The notes under the pieces: model-generated
What the model was told of the DNA's origin: nothing
Database searches by the model: none
The model's input: the letters and a program-made list of their open reading frames with translations, nothing else
Translations under genes and position numbers: made by a program
From: Trematomus loennbergii
Lineage: Eukaryota > Chordata > Actinopteri > Perciformes > Nototheniidae
Assembly (NCBI GenBank): GCA_012861695.1
Contig: JAAOOA010000159.1
Coordinates: forward strand, 292,001 to 356,000
DNA length: 64,000 nt
Direction: 5' to 3'
Part shown: positions 1 through 10,990 of the stretch, in pieces
Layout of the letters: each line of letters starts with the position of its first letter
Numbering within the stretch: position 1 is the first letter of the stretch

Positions 1-115
1 CAGCTAAAAGAGCAGTGACATGAAAAACCTGTATAGATATTAACAGTACTTAATGTCAGCTTAGTAAAAAGAAAACATAAAAACTATTATTTACAATGGA
101 CTACGCTTAGCTAAC

Positions 116-1292
116 CTCTTAAGCCCTGAGCCTGTTTTTCAGGTCTCAGGCTCGAAAATGACATTCCCAGAACAAATGACCATATCTTCCCTTCTAAAAG
201 GGTTAAATTAATAATCTTTATTCTTAAAGTAATGATAAACCTGTGAGTTGGATGTAGAAAAGTCAGAATCAATATAGATGTTTTTTATTTTAAAGAAAAT
301 TCAGATTTTACATAGTAAAAAACTGTAAATTATAGTGTCCGTCCAAAAATTATTTTTTACTTATAGTGAAAACTACCCTTGGATGATGGGTTAGTAGACT
401 AAAAGCTTTAGGAATCCAAAGTACAACATATAATAAGTACCCTGTATCAAGATTGATGCAAAACAAGTGAAATTTGACCTTTTTAGAGAGATTTAGCCAA
501 AAACCCCCACTTCTGGGGTCATTTGGGTGGATTTGACCTATCTCTGGCCCCCCTTGGTCGATTTTGATGAATGAAATCTCTTTATAACCGCTAGAGCCAA
601 TGGAATCGAGGGAAAGTTATATACACACCAAAACGTTAACAAATAAGGAGTGAGAGTGACGCGTTACCAAAACCGGAAGCTGCATACACTCTGGTGGCTA
701 CCATTAGCAGCTAACTTTTCCGCTCCGATTTTTACATAAAAAATGGAATTATGGATTATTAATAATGTTTTAAAAGGTACAGGTACATTATCAACCTATG
801 GATCAACAGTTGTAGATATTTTTTTTTTCGTTTTAATGCCATTGAACACGTCTTTTGACCTAATTGACAGCTACGGTGAGACGATCTGCCGTAAAAGCCC
901 CGTAAAGGTACGTGTTGTGATGTCTGTGTTTGCTTCCCCTGTCGCAATTTCGGATCGCTCAGTGATGATACTATACCTAAATAACCAGTGGAGTCTCAGC
1001 TTTAATATGCTATATTGTATGTGCAGCTACGATAAGTAATAAGGGTATCTTTATCTTGAATTGTGTGCCGCAGTGCGTTCGAATTTTTTCGCTCAGGGGT
1101 CATTTAGACCCTTCTTATGAGACTTGTGTTTTGTTTTGGTAAAAATGGTTCATATCTTCAGTTAGCTGAGATTCTTCCCGTTAATCTGGTGCTACACATT
1201 AATAGTTTCATAAATGTTAAGAAGCCCTGAGACATTATCTCGAAAACAAAAATGTGGGAGGGGTCCAATGGGGGGACCGCCGTGCTTAAGAG
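116..1292. mobile_element. DNA transposon insertion with CTCTTAAGC inverted ends
   Basis: The ends are inverted copies of CTCTTAAGC (116-124 and 1284-1292) flanked by the direct repeat gctaac (110-115 and 1293-1298). Copy B keeps the uninterrupted site (53663-53668), which shows this is an insertion. The alternative reading is a 10-bp inverted repeat with a 4-bp ctaa duplication. No open reading frame resembles a transposase, so it is non-autonomous. The superfamily is not clear: the ends recall piggyBac-like elements, but the target is not TTAA. The interior is AT-rich and otherwise featureless. Confidence 0.8.
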
Positions 1293-1457
1293 GCTAACAG
1301 ACACATTTCCACCACTCATGGACCACACCCACCTTTTCTTTTGAAACACTGGGTGACATACTGTCGCCCTTTAGTCCCTCTCTCTTGTATTTCTCTCCTT
1401 TCTTTTCTTTTTGAAAGCCTGACTTTGTTAGTCGTTGAGACATGGTACCATAGACTG

Positions 1458-1840
1458 TATATATAAAGGGCATGGTACACACGTAAGTACTAGCATCCCT
1501 GCTCCTCACATGCTCTCACTCTCTGCTAGAAAGTGCCGGTGTTACCGAATAAGATGTGGGATGAACAACTGGTGATATTCTATTATTTTAGACAGATGTA
1601 TCAGGGGCGTGGCCTTTGTCGAATAACCAGGAAATACACATTTCGATCGCTTCTTCTGTCGTTTACATTCATCTTTTGTTATATTTGGATGGATAGGAAC
1701 ACTTTGATGCACATTCAGTACCAGTGTGTGAGGTTGAGGTTGCGATGCCGATATCCGGACGCGTACAGCGAGGACTACAAAAAGACACATGAGGTGACTG
1801 GGGATGTGTGTTCAAAACATTGCAAGCTTGAATAAATCAT
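1458..1840 (+). other. Possible short transcription unit (TATA, 100-codon frame, polyA signal)
   Basis: A TATA-like tatatataaaggg at about 1459 is followed by an open frame at 1533-1835 and an AATAAA overlapping its end (about 1831). The 100-residue product is unrecognised. In copy B (55359-55547) the same frame is cut by a CGA-to-TGA change and a nearby indel, and the TATA-to-ORF interval is split by a hAT insertion. The frame is not conserved between the copies, which argues against coding. It may be a repeat-derived transcript. Confidence 0.2.
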
Positions 1841-1879
1841 TTAAACCATTTATTGTTGCCAGACTTATTACTGAATATC

Positions 1880-2265
1880 ATTCTTAATGTGATACCAAGT
1901 CCACCTGAGACCCGTGTACACCTTCAGACAGCCTCCAAGTGAAGCACACGGTGTTTACTCACAGTTTGAAAGCAGCGTGGAGAAGTCTTCAGCTGTGGAG
2001 CTGTGATCCGCCCAGGATAACTTGTGATACGACTTCTGTGGCTTGTTCTTGTTGTCAATCTTATTTGTATCATATATCGTTATTACTATGATGTCGAGTT
2101 GATTTGAGACTCGTTTATACTTTCATACAGTCTGTTAGTGAAACATACAGTCTGTCTGAGTTGTTTACACCCATCTCCAACGCAGCGTGGAGAGCTGTGG
2201 TAAACTGTGATCCGCTCAGATTAAACTGTGATACGACTTCTGTGGCTATCAACCAGCGATCATGT
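1880..2265 (+). repeat. Diverged tandem duplication, about 190-bp unit
   Basis: Two successive segments share the order: gataccaag/gatgtcgag start, gagac(c/t)cgt, cagcgtggaga, ctgtgatccgc, and gatacgacttctgtggct. The same pair is present in copy B at about 55690-56060, so the local duplication is older than the segmental duplication. No coding potential was seen. Confidence 0.6.
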
Positions 2266-2351
2266 TTAATATTAAAGACTACACACATTTATTGATTATC
2301 AAAACGGTATTCTGCACTTTGCTGCACTTATTCAGATAATATGTGTATATT

Positions 2352-2962
2352 CAACACAGTCTCACGGCATTTCGTGTTATAGTCACGAAATTAATCTATT
2401 GATTCGTGTTCACCAACACGATTTCGCCATTTTTTTCGTGTCACACAGAACGATTTTAAAAGCAATGTAAATAATAACAAATTAGAAAAAGACATTAAAA
2501 AAATACAGATTTCAGTATTCTGACAGAACGATTTTCGAAGCAATGTATTTATATTGGTAGTGTGTTTCGTGCCTGCACCAAATAATAACAAATTAGAAGG
2601 AAAAAAAGATGACATAAAATACAGATGTCAGTATTCTGAGGCTCTGAGCCATTTCTTTTCCTCACTGACGGCAAAAAAACTCAGACATTATACAATTTAA
2701 AATAAAAGGGATAGGGTTAGGCTCAGGGTAAGATATTGAGTAAGAACATGTTTTTATGAACCACACAGCTTCTGGTCTTCCAAGACCCGACCGGACAAAA
2801 AGACGTGGTGCAGGCACGAAACATACTACCAATAGAAATACATTGCATTTAAAATCGTTCTGTGTGACACGGAAAAAAGGTGAAAATCGTGTTGGTGAAC
2901 ACGAATCAATAGATTAAATTAATTTCGTGACTAATAACACGAAATGCCGTGAGACTGGGTTG
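2352..2962. mobile_element. Non-autonomous DNA element with long inverted repeats
   Basis: The left end CAACACAGTCTCACGGCATT and the right end are inverted copies, and complementarity continues inward for roughly 150 bp through the cacgaaatt and gtgttcaccaacacg motifs. The direct repeat gtatatt flanks it (2345-2351 and 2963-2969), and copy B has the empty site near 56152. The left arm holds an extra internal duplication (acgatttt...aagcaatgta at about 2450 and 2527). There is no transposase. Long inverted ends with a 7-9 bp duplication would suit a Mutator-like element, but this is inference. Confidence 0.8.
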
Positions 2963-2970
2963 GTATATTT

Positions 2971-3052
2971 ACATGTCTCCATGTCTCCGTGTCTCCGTGT
3001 CTCCGTGTCTCCGTGTCTCCGTGTCTCCATGTCTCCATGTCTCCATGTCTCC
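2971..3052 (+). repeat. ATGTCTCC/GTGTCTCC 8-bp microsatellite
   Basis: About ten tandem copies of an 8-bp unit alternating between atgtctcc and gtgtctcc. Copy B has only about five (56155-56198), all of the atg type, so the array length differs between the duplicates. Confidence 0.9.
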
Positions 3053-3450
3053 ATGCTTTAATGTTCAAAAAGCTCTTCATTGTTCTCATACTGCCTGTGC
3101 TGCAGAACCTCTTTTCACCCTCTGTCTGAAACCAGAGCCCAGTCTGCTCTGATTGGTTAGCTGGCCGGCTCTGTTGTGATTGGTCAACAGCTTAGAGATG
3201 TCCCGCCCCTTCATGTACAATGTGTTGCAGCGCTAGCCAATGGGAGCACGAGTGATGTCACTGTGTTCAAGAAGTAAACAAAGGAGGGAACACTGGGATT
3301 GTAGCCTTTGCAGACCATTCACATGCACTAAAGCAGCAGGAAAACTGTTATGTTGTTATTTACCTCTTAAACTCAAATATGTGGAATCATATTAACAAAT
3401 TATTTAATAAATGTTCAAAACAGAACTTAATAATTGTGTGTTCACCTGCA

Positions 3451-3625
3451 ATGTTAGCCTAGCTTAGCACAAACACTGTAAGTGTGGGGGCTGTTAGCCT
3501 AGCTTAGCACAGTTAGCAGGGTAGATGGAGCTCTTCTTGTCAGTGGTGGGATGAGGGGGGGTCTGTTAGCCTAGCTTAGCACAGTTAGCAGGGGGGCTGT
3601 TAGCCTAGCTTAGCACAGTTAGCAG
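3451..3625 (+). repeat. gttagcctagcttagcac repeat cluster
   Basis: Four irregularly spaced copies of gttagcctagcttagcac lie here, usually followed by agttagcag. Copy B (about 56597-56710) retains roughly two and a half. It is probably a local minisatellite with no coding content. Confidence 0.75.
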
Positions 3626-4088
3626 TTGAGTGATGAAGAGTCTCGGCTGAAACTGAGACGTCTTTGTTTCTTTGTTTGGAGATTCTTTGAGGGTTGAATC
3701 ATGAAACTTTATTGTCAGGACGAGCTCAGACAGGAAACAGCTCAGAAACACTCCGGGTGTTGAAATCATCCGATACATCTGATAAGAGATTTGTTTCAAC
3801 ATGTCAAGCTCACAGAGAAACCTCTAACGTGTGTGTGTGTTTGTTTAAGTTGCTCTTCATGGAGAACAGTCTCACCTCCCACTGTCTGTAATCTGATCTG
3901 CTCGCTGCTACAGAGAGAGTGGAAGAAGCCTGAGAGTAGAAAAGTGAAAGCAAAGGAAAACAGGAACCAGAGTGAATTCACAGGTTTTAGTGCATGTCAA
4001 CGGTCTGCAGAGGCTAAAATCCCTGGGTTCCCTCGAAAGGCCTCCATTGGAATGCTTTGTAACGAGTGTTTCTGAGGATTCCTGTTTA

Positions 4089-4223
<135 letters not shown>

Positions 4224-4601
4224 AAAGAGCTGATCCTCCAGTTTCTCGCTGCAGGCCTCGACTCGTCAGACGATTTCAAAGAAACTGAGGAACTGATAGG
4301 AAACATTAAATCTGCTGTTAGAGATTTAAATTATGATAGTTTCTTACCAATGTATTTATTTTTTAACTTATCTTTTATTTGGTTATAAACAAACTTTTAA
4401 AGTTATAAATTATCCAAAATGTTGTTTATTTAAATATGTATTTATTCATCTGTTTGTTTGTATAGCTTCTTTCTTCATCTTGTTATATATTTCTAACATT
4501 TTATTTATCGAGCTGTTTACCTAATGTAAATGTATCCCACATTCCACACGTGTCTGCTGCAGTGTTTCTGAAACTCTGAAACAAAGTGAAGTTTTATTGT
4601 C

Positions 4602-4988
4602 TTAAAGGTGGGGTAGGTAAGTTTGAGAAACCGGCTCGAGATACACTTGTTATATTCCATGGAATGCTCTTAACATCCCGATAGCAATGAATATCTGAAG
4701 TGCTTTGACAAAAAATCCATAAAGAAATGTCATCTGTGGAAGCCGTAGTACTGTAAAAAGCACGACCAATCATCTGAGCCGGCCCGGCTAAAATAACTGG
4801 ATGGCCTACCTGCCTGTCAGCCTTCCATCTGTGCACAAACTTATCTCGTGCCCTCATTGGTCATGTGCGCGTTCGTGTGTGTTGGAGGAGGGGCTCTATA
4901 AGGAAGTGGCAGATTTTTTCCGGCTGTGTATTTTCAAATTCCAGCGCACTCGAGCCGGTTTCTCCAGAATTACCTACCCCACCTTTAA
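4602..4988. mobile_element. TTAA-flanked MITE, AGGTGGGGTAGG ends (copy 1 of 3)
   Basis: Inverted ends AGGTGGGGTAGGTAA and its complement, extended by aaccggctcgag, flank a 379-bp body. TTAA lies on both sides (4602-4605 and 4985-4988), as expected for TTAA-specific superfamilies (piggyBac or Kolobok). Related copies are at 58054-58433 and 33678-34054. The body carries CCAAT boxes on both strands (gaccaatcat, cattggtcat) and a TATA-like ctctataagg, so it looks like a promoter on the plus strand. Confidence 0.85.
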
Positions 4989-5419
4989 GTTTCCTCTTCC
5001 TAAAAAACAACAAGAAGTAGATCACACACGTCCCCGGGGGCCGCTAATGGGAAATACCTGTGTGTGTGTGTGTGTGTGTGTGTCAGTAATCATGAACATG
5101 TGGCTACACATTTAGACCACATTTTAGTGATTTAAACCTGGATATATATACAAAGTAAATTAGAAACAGCAGTGGCCCCAGGACTCGACCCTGAGGCTCC
5201 TCACTCTGAACTGAGTCGATACTGACCTCAATAAAACACCAAATACTGTTGAAATGTGTCGACTGTTTTCTGTATTTTCCAAAAAACAACTCAAATCTTC
5301 CTCCTCTCCACAGGAAGTCATGAAGAAGAGTCAGCCACCGGCGACTACGAGAGAGAGACGGCGACGCCAGTCTACGACTACAACGCCACTTTCGACTACT
5401 ACTACGGTGAGAGAAGAGC

Positions 5420-5668
5420 AGTATGCACAGTACTCACAGCAGTATACACAGTACTCACAGCAGTATACACAGTACTCACAGCAGTATACCCACAGCAGTA
5501 TACAAAGTGCTCACAGCAGTATACACAGTACTCACAGTATACACAGTACTCACAGCAGTATACACAGTACTCACAGCAGTATACACAGTACCCACAGCAG
5601 TATACAAAGTACTAACAGCAGTATACACAGTACTCACAGTATACACAGTACCCACAGCAGTATACACC
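5420..5668 (+). repeat. 18-bp minisatellite (cagtatacacagtactca), copy A
   Basis: About 14 units of cagtatacacagtactca with shortened variants occur, starting about 14 bp after the splice donor at 5406. Long open frames of Ser/His/Thr/Gln/Tyr arise because the unit is a multiple of three; they are not credible proteins. Copy B (58975-59512) has about twice as many units. Confidence 0.95.
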
Positions 5669-6436
5669 AGTGACGTGCGGTGAGTTTCATGGCTGGAGAG
5701 GCACTGACTCTTTCAGAGATACAGCATTCCCACTATATGTTATGCTACAGACAAAATTCTTATTATTATTCCGCCGACTTATTTTGGCCCTCTTCTCCTC
5801 CCACATTCAACATCGCAGAAACTCCGTTCAAACATCAAAACGTTCAGCTCGGTCGGGAATTGCAGGCTATTACTTTTATCATTCATAACTTTCATAATTC
5901 CAGAGATACATCCCATAATACATCACATTTTTAACATAGAAGTCAATGGAGATATTCTTCAGACTTCAACAAATCTTCATGCGACTTCAACTGCTAACTG
6001 TTCCTTCATACTTTCACTCAGAAACCTCATTCCAACTTTAAAATGTAACACAACTTTCTGACATTATTCGTGTAACACAACTTTTAAATCTAATTTGAAT
6101 TCTTGAAATTTGCCTTCATATTTTTTAAACTGCCATAATTCCCAAACCCTACATTCCTGAGACATCATTTTTCATGACAAACGTAGGAAAACATCTCGTA
6201 GGTTGAAAAATGACAAATAATTAAGCAAAAAATAATTAAACAAAATGCCTCTTGAGGGCATGAAGTGACAAAAACGTTCAACATGTCTCCATTAAAGCCC
6301 ATTGTAATTTCAGGCAGATATTTCCTCACAGCAGCAGCCGCACACCTTTAGTTAAACTGCCAAAAGGGTCACATTATTAACCCGAAAGTACACAAACATT
6401 ACACTTCAGATACTCAACTTCCTTGACATGCTTCAC

Positions 6437-7308
6437 GTGAAGACATCTACGAGAAAGTTTTGAGATTTCTTCAAATGCCGTTGCCATGGCAACACAATGC
6501 TCGCCATGAAACACGGTTTTCTCATAACTTCAGTGAAAATGCTTCAAACGGCCCAAAACTTCACAGGTTTGATAACGATGCAGCCATCAACGCATCTAAC
6601 CGTATTATGGGGTGTCATCAAATGCCGTTGCCATGGCGACAGACCACTCGCCATGAAGCACTATGTCGCTGTAAGTCCAATGGACACAGTCCGATCGCCC
6701 CCCAAACTTCGCTTGTATATCACCGGTCCAGCCCTCAACAGCTCTACGCCAAATTTGAAATCTCACCATATGCCATTTCCATATCCCTCGCCAGAAAACA
6801 CGATGTCCCTTTAACTCCTATGAAAATGTTCAAAAAGTGCTCAAAATTCACATGTGTGCTAACAGTCCAGCCGTGAAGACATCTACGAGAAAGTTTTGAG
6901 ATTTCTTCAAATGCCGTTGCCATGGCAACACAATGCTCGCCATGAAACACGGTTTTCTCATAACTTCAGTGAAAATGCTTCAAACGGCCCAAAACTTCAC
7001 AGGTTTGATAACGATGCAGCCATCAACGCATCTAACCGTATTATGGGGTGTCATCAAATGCCGTTGCCATGGCGACAGACCACTCGCCATGAAGCACTAT
7101 GTCGCTGTAAGTCCAATGGACACAGTCCGATCGCCCCCCAAACTTCGCTTGTATATCACCGGTCCAGCCCTCAACAGCTCTACGCCAAATTTGAAATCTC
7201 ACCATATGCCATTTCCATATCCCTCGCCAGAAAACACGATGTCCCTTTAACTCCTATGAAAATGTTCAAAAAGTGCTCAAAATTCACATGTGTGCTAACA
7301 GTCCAGCC
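6437..7308 (+). repeat. Two identical 436-bp tandem units built of three ~145-bp monomers
   Basis: Units 6437-6872 and 6873-7308 appear identical base for base, and a diverged partial third unit follows to about 7800. Each 436-bp unit resolves into three related monomers of about 145-147 bp (starts near 6470, 6617 and 6763), sharing cgccatgaa(a/g)cac, tgaaaatg and caaaactt-type blocks. This is a higher-order repeat like those of satellites. Copy B has only diverged half-units, so this amplification followed the segmental duplication, or reflects an assembly duplication. Confidence 0.9.
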
Positions 7309-7807
7309 GTGAAGACATCTACGAGAAAGTTTTGAGATTTCTTCAAATGCCGTTGCCATGGCAACACAATGCTCGCCATGAAACACGGTTTTCTCATAAC
7401 TTCAGTGAAAATGCTTCAAACGCCCCAAAACTTCACAGGTTTGGTAACGATGCAGCCATCAACGCATCTAAGCATATTATGGGGTGTCATCAAATGCCGT
7501 TGCCATGGTGACAGACCACACGCCATGAAGCACGATGTCGCTGTAAGTCCAATGGAAGCGGTCCGATCGTCCCCCAAACTTCGCTTGTATATCACTGGTA
7601 CAGCCCTCAACAGCTCTACGTCAATTATGGGGTTTCTTCAAATGCCGTTGCCATGGCAACACAATGCTCGCCATGAAACACGGTTTTCTCATAACTTCAG
7701 TGAAAATGCTCCAAACAGCCCAAAACTTCACAGGTTTGGTAACGATGCAGCCATCAACGCATCTAAGCGTATTATGGGGTGTCATCAAATGTCGTTGCCA
7801 TGGCAAC
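6480..7807 (+). promoter_or_regulatory. Array of RFX X-box-like palindromes
   Basis: GTTGCCATGGCAAC occurs at 6480-6493, 6916-6929, 7352-7365, 7647-7660 and 7794-7807. Near-versions (ending GCGAC or GTGAC) occur at 6627-6640, 7063-7076 and 7499-7512. The sequence matches the palindromic X-box consensus bound by RFX transcription factors (GTNRCC, short spacer, RGYAAC). Spacings are about 147 or 289 bp, which follows the monomer structure. Copy B has three (61327, 61474 and 61621). Actual binding is inference. Confidence 0.5.
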
Positions 7808-9447
7808 AGATCATTCACCATCAAGTTAGTTCAAAAGTTTGCAGTTCAAATATTCTGCTGCTTTTCCAAGTCTTTTTACTTTCTTTTCTTCACATTCAAG
7901 CCCCAGTGTTCATGTATCATTTCAATCGAAATTCTTCACTTTCTTCTTACACATAACATTTCAGCATAGCAGTTTAGCATCAGCTTTTCAGCATAAAGCA
8001 TTCCCACTAGCAATTTCTTCAGGAATTGCATTCTCTAGTTATTGGATTGTTCTCTCTTAGTAAGATCCCATTTTCAATACAATTGTGGTCTTACCTTGAC
8101 TTGAAGATGAAGTCCATGCTATCCTTCTGGACAACAATCTCTATTACTTTTTGTAAAAGTCCTCCTTATCTTCCTGTAGTTTCAAAAGTCTAGTTTTGTT
8201 GTTTGCGTCTACTGTCTCTGTGTAGAATAACAGTAGCAACAAGAACCTGTGGGCTCACGTGCGCCCCCTTCAGTGCGGCAGAGGTCATGGCTGCCTCCCC
8301 ATTGCCGTTGTATGAGACCAGCGGCCTAAATATCATATATACGTGAAATAAGTGATTTAGAGACTATGGATGGCGAGGATAAATGTAATAAAGGGATCGA
8401 CAAACATTACATTGGTGACCTACAGTGAGATGGTAACAGGCAGTGTGCGAAATACGGGGGGGTCCGGGGGAGCTCGATATTCAAATGTTCACTTTAACGC
8501 CCTCACCTGTCTGCAGCTCCTCCCTTTGTTTCATGACCAGCTGAACAGGTTCATGTTTAACCCTTTATGGAACCTTCCCTGTGGTAGTTGATCTATTATG
8601 TCAATAATGAGTTTAGTATCTAAAGTATCTAAATCTCTAAGGTACACCAAACTCAAAATGCACAATAAAGGTTAACTCTAAGAACCTTGGCCAGAACTGA
8701 CAATTTAGAGATGGGCCTATAATTATTTAATAAAGTGGCCTCCCTTCCTTTTAGTAGAGGAAGGACCAGGGTTCGAGTTATGTGGGAGCCAATGGGAGCT
8801 GAGCTCCCATAAGGAGGGGTCTGAGCTCCCACGGGCGCAGTGAAATCATACATCTGTGGGGGTCGCTAATACATTACCAACAACCATTATTTTAATCACA
8901 AATAATGCATGTGTCAATGTAATGAGTATTATTGAAAAGAAAAACATGTTTTCCAAAAGAACAACGCATCTCTTGAATAACAATATGCCTGCACTGCACC
9001 TCCAAGGTGCGCAATACTTTATTGCACAATCTATGCCTGTGAGCCAGATGTGTGTGTGCGTTGTTGAACCTTTTCATACAGGGCCGTGGTAAGTAGGGGT
9101 GCTGAGGGTGCTGCAGCACCCCCTGCTGGAGGACAGGGAATCTGCACGTCCACAAGATTAAATGGAATTATAATACAAATATAATACAAAAAAAACTAAT
9201 TTGCGCCTTGATGTTCACATTCATAATTAAGTAAAGGTAACACCCTTTTCACCCCGGTTACATTTTCCATGTGCCCTGAGAGGCTCAGTGAGGTAAAGGA
9301 CTCTGAGTGTTTAGATAGTTCACTTTAGTCTAAGTTATCTTAGTAGGTCTCAAACGGTTTGATCACAATTTATGTAAACGAAATTTCCAAGGCACACCTT
9401 TATAATTATTAGGATAAATAAAAACAGGTTTGAAATCATTCCAATGT

Positions 9448-9790
9448 CATTTCATTTCATTTCAAACCTTTATTTAACCAGATGGTCCCATTGAGATCAT
9501 AGATCTCTTTTTCAAGGGAGACCTGCAGCATATAGGTTCCACATGAAACATAAAACAATAAAGGACATCATACATTATATTATACAGGATACATTTACAT
9601 AGTTGTAGACATTTACAAGTTCCCATAGTATCAACGAGCATTTCATTTAGCCTAGCTTTAAAAACATGCAGAGGAATGAGATTGCTCAGTTTCAATTCTT
9701 GCTGAAGATTGTTCCAAGCAAGTGGAGCTGCGCACATAAAAGCTGTCTTACCTAAGACAGTCCTTGCTCTTGGCACATGTATACTATAGG
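9448..9790 (-). mobile_element. LINE 3' end fragment inside the hAT element
   Basis: Minus-strand translation gives a typical LINE C-terminus (PRARTVLGKTAFMCAAPLAW, then NNLQQELKLS). It runs into a 3' tail with tttatttaacca on the plus strand and a tandem atttc tail (aaatg on the minus strand). The same fragment is in copy B (about 63285-63620). It is a 5'-truncated retrotransposition product. Confidence 0.75.
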
Positions 9791-10331
9791 ACAGTAAACC
9801 AACAATATCCTTTAAAACTGGAGAGATTAAAAAATATGGATGAATAACTAAATGTTAACTGGTAAAATAAGATATAATTGAACCAGCAAAAATCTTGCCT
9901 AGGGCAGCAAATGGGTCAGAACCGGCCCTGGTGTCATCCCCACAGCACCCCCCATTTGAAACATGTTCCCACGGCTATGTTTTCATATTTAAGTTTGTAG
10001 CAAGTAGAGGGCTGCTTTTTAATGTAGGCTATTGTGAACGCAACGCTGCGCAAATGTGGGTTTGCCTCACACAGGGTGACTGTCTGTCTACATGATGTGG
10101 CATCTGTTTCATATGGGTGTTTCCATAGATCTAGTCTCTTTATTTTCCCCTCAAAATGCACCAGATTGATGCAGTTAACTCCAAAATTAAAAAAATATCT
10201 TACAGGGGGGGCATGCCCCCGGACCCCCCTAGAGGATTTGAGGTCCACCCCCAAAATATGTTCACATGGATAGGTTCCCAAATACATTTGCAATTTTTTT
10301 TAAATAGTAACCCCTGTCCATGTTTATTATT

Positions 10332-10332
<1 letters not shown>

Positions 10333-10369
<37 letters not shown>
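10333..10369 (+). repeat. (GT)n microsatellite
   Basis: About 18 GT units inside the hAT element, followed by a degenerate purine-pyrimidine stretch (gtgtgtgcacgtgcatgcgtgcgcacgc) that could adopt Z-DNA. Confidence 0.95.
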
Positions 10370-10370
<1 letters not shown>

Positions 10371-10705
10371 TTGAGTGTGTGTGCACGTGCATGCGTGCGC
10401 ACGCGTTAGTTTCAAAGACCCCCATAGAGCTCAGTTTATAACTCGAACCCTGGGAAGGACATAAGCTGAGTTCCATATTTTGGAATTGTGTTTGTGCTGA
10501 GGGAGAGGTTAAAAAGAGAAGTAAGAGGTGGAGCAATACAATCTGCAGCTATCTTAAAAAGAAAGGTTCTACGTTGTCTGGACCAGCCGGTTTCTTAGGA
10601 TCTAACTTGGATAACGCTTCATGAACGGCTTCAATAGTAAAAGGAGAAAAACTGAAAGGGTTTTCCACACCACGTTGTTCAGAGTCACCGACTGTGGTGT
10701 TCACA

Positions 10706-10990
10706 GACCTCCAGAGGCAGCGAGGAGTCGCTCAGAGCGCCATCTGCAGAGACCTGAGACACACTGCATGCACACACACATTTCATGAGGACATTTAACA
10801 CTAAAAGGATTCTTCAGTTAATCTACTAATTTAATCTCACGCATTTAACTTTTTCTCGTACATTTGTAACGTTTTTCGTAAATTAACTAAAATATTTGTT
10901 TATCTTATACATTTGAGTGTTTCTTGTAAATGTTAAATCTGTGAATATTCAAGTTGTTTTCTTGTAATCATGTATACAAATGATGTAAAT
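10706..10990 (-). repeat. Second copy of the NUDT17-like last exon start and its intron
   Basis: This block repeats 11903-12185: cctccagaggcagcgaggag, the splice acceptor region, cacacacatttcatgaggac and the AT-rich intron down to gaatattcaagttg. On the minus strand the exon portion reads as in the full copy up to the SLPLEV segment, then passes into LINE sequence at about 10705. The simplest explanation is a tandem duplication of exon plus LINE, followed by a deletion from mid-exon to the LINE RT start. Confidence 0.8.

Larger units (their letters stand above)
5720..8010 (+). repeat. Interspersed repeat bounded by gcattcccact motifs
   Basis: The block starts with agcattcccactatatgtt and ends near aaagcattcccactagcaat. 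It contains the attattattccgccgactt motif, which I recall as recurrent in fish repeats. In copy B it starts beside the palindrome agtgggaatgctg/cagcattcccact (about 60560-60590). No protein-coding frame was recognised. The central part (6437-7800) is the tandem array described separately. Confidence 0.6.
8767..10452. mobile_element. hAT-type element with perfect 15-bp TIRs
   Basis: The ends CAGGGTTCGAGTTAT and ATAACTCGAACCCTG are perfect inverted repeats. The 8-bp direct repeat ggaaggac lies at 8759-8766 and 10453-10460. An 8-bp duplication and a CAGGG start fit the hAT superfamily. It inserted into the RT region of a minus-strand LINE, which resumes on both sides. No transposase is visible; the body includes an unrelated LINE 3' fragment (9448-9790) and a GT microsatellite. 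The copy-B version starts at 62597 and is cut by the duplication breakpoint. Confidence 0.9.

Noticed and set aside
743..1039. 98-codon frame
   Set aside because: It lies inside an insertion absent from copy B, is AT-rich, and has no family resemblance.
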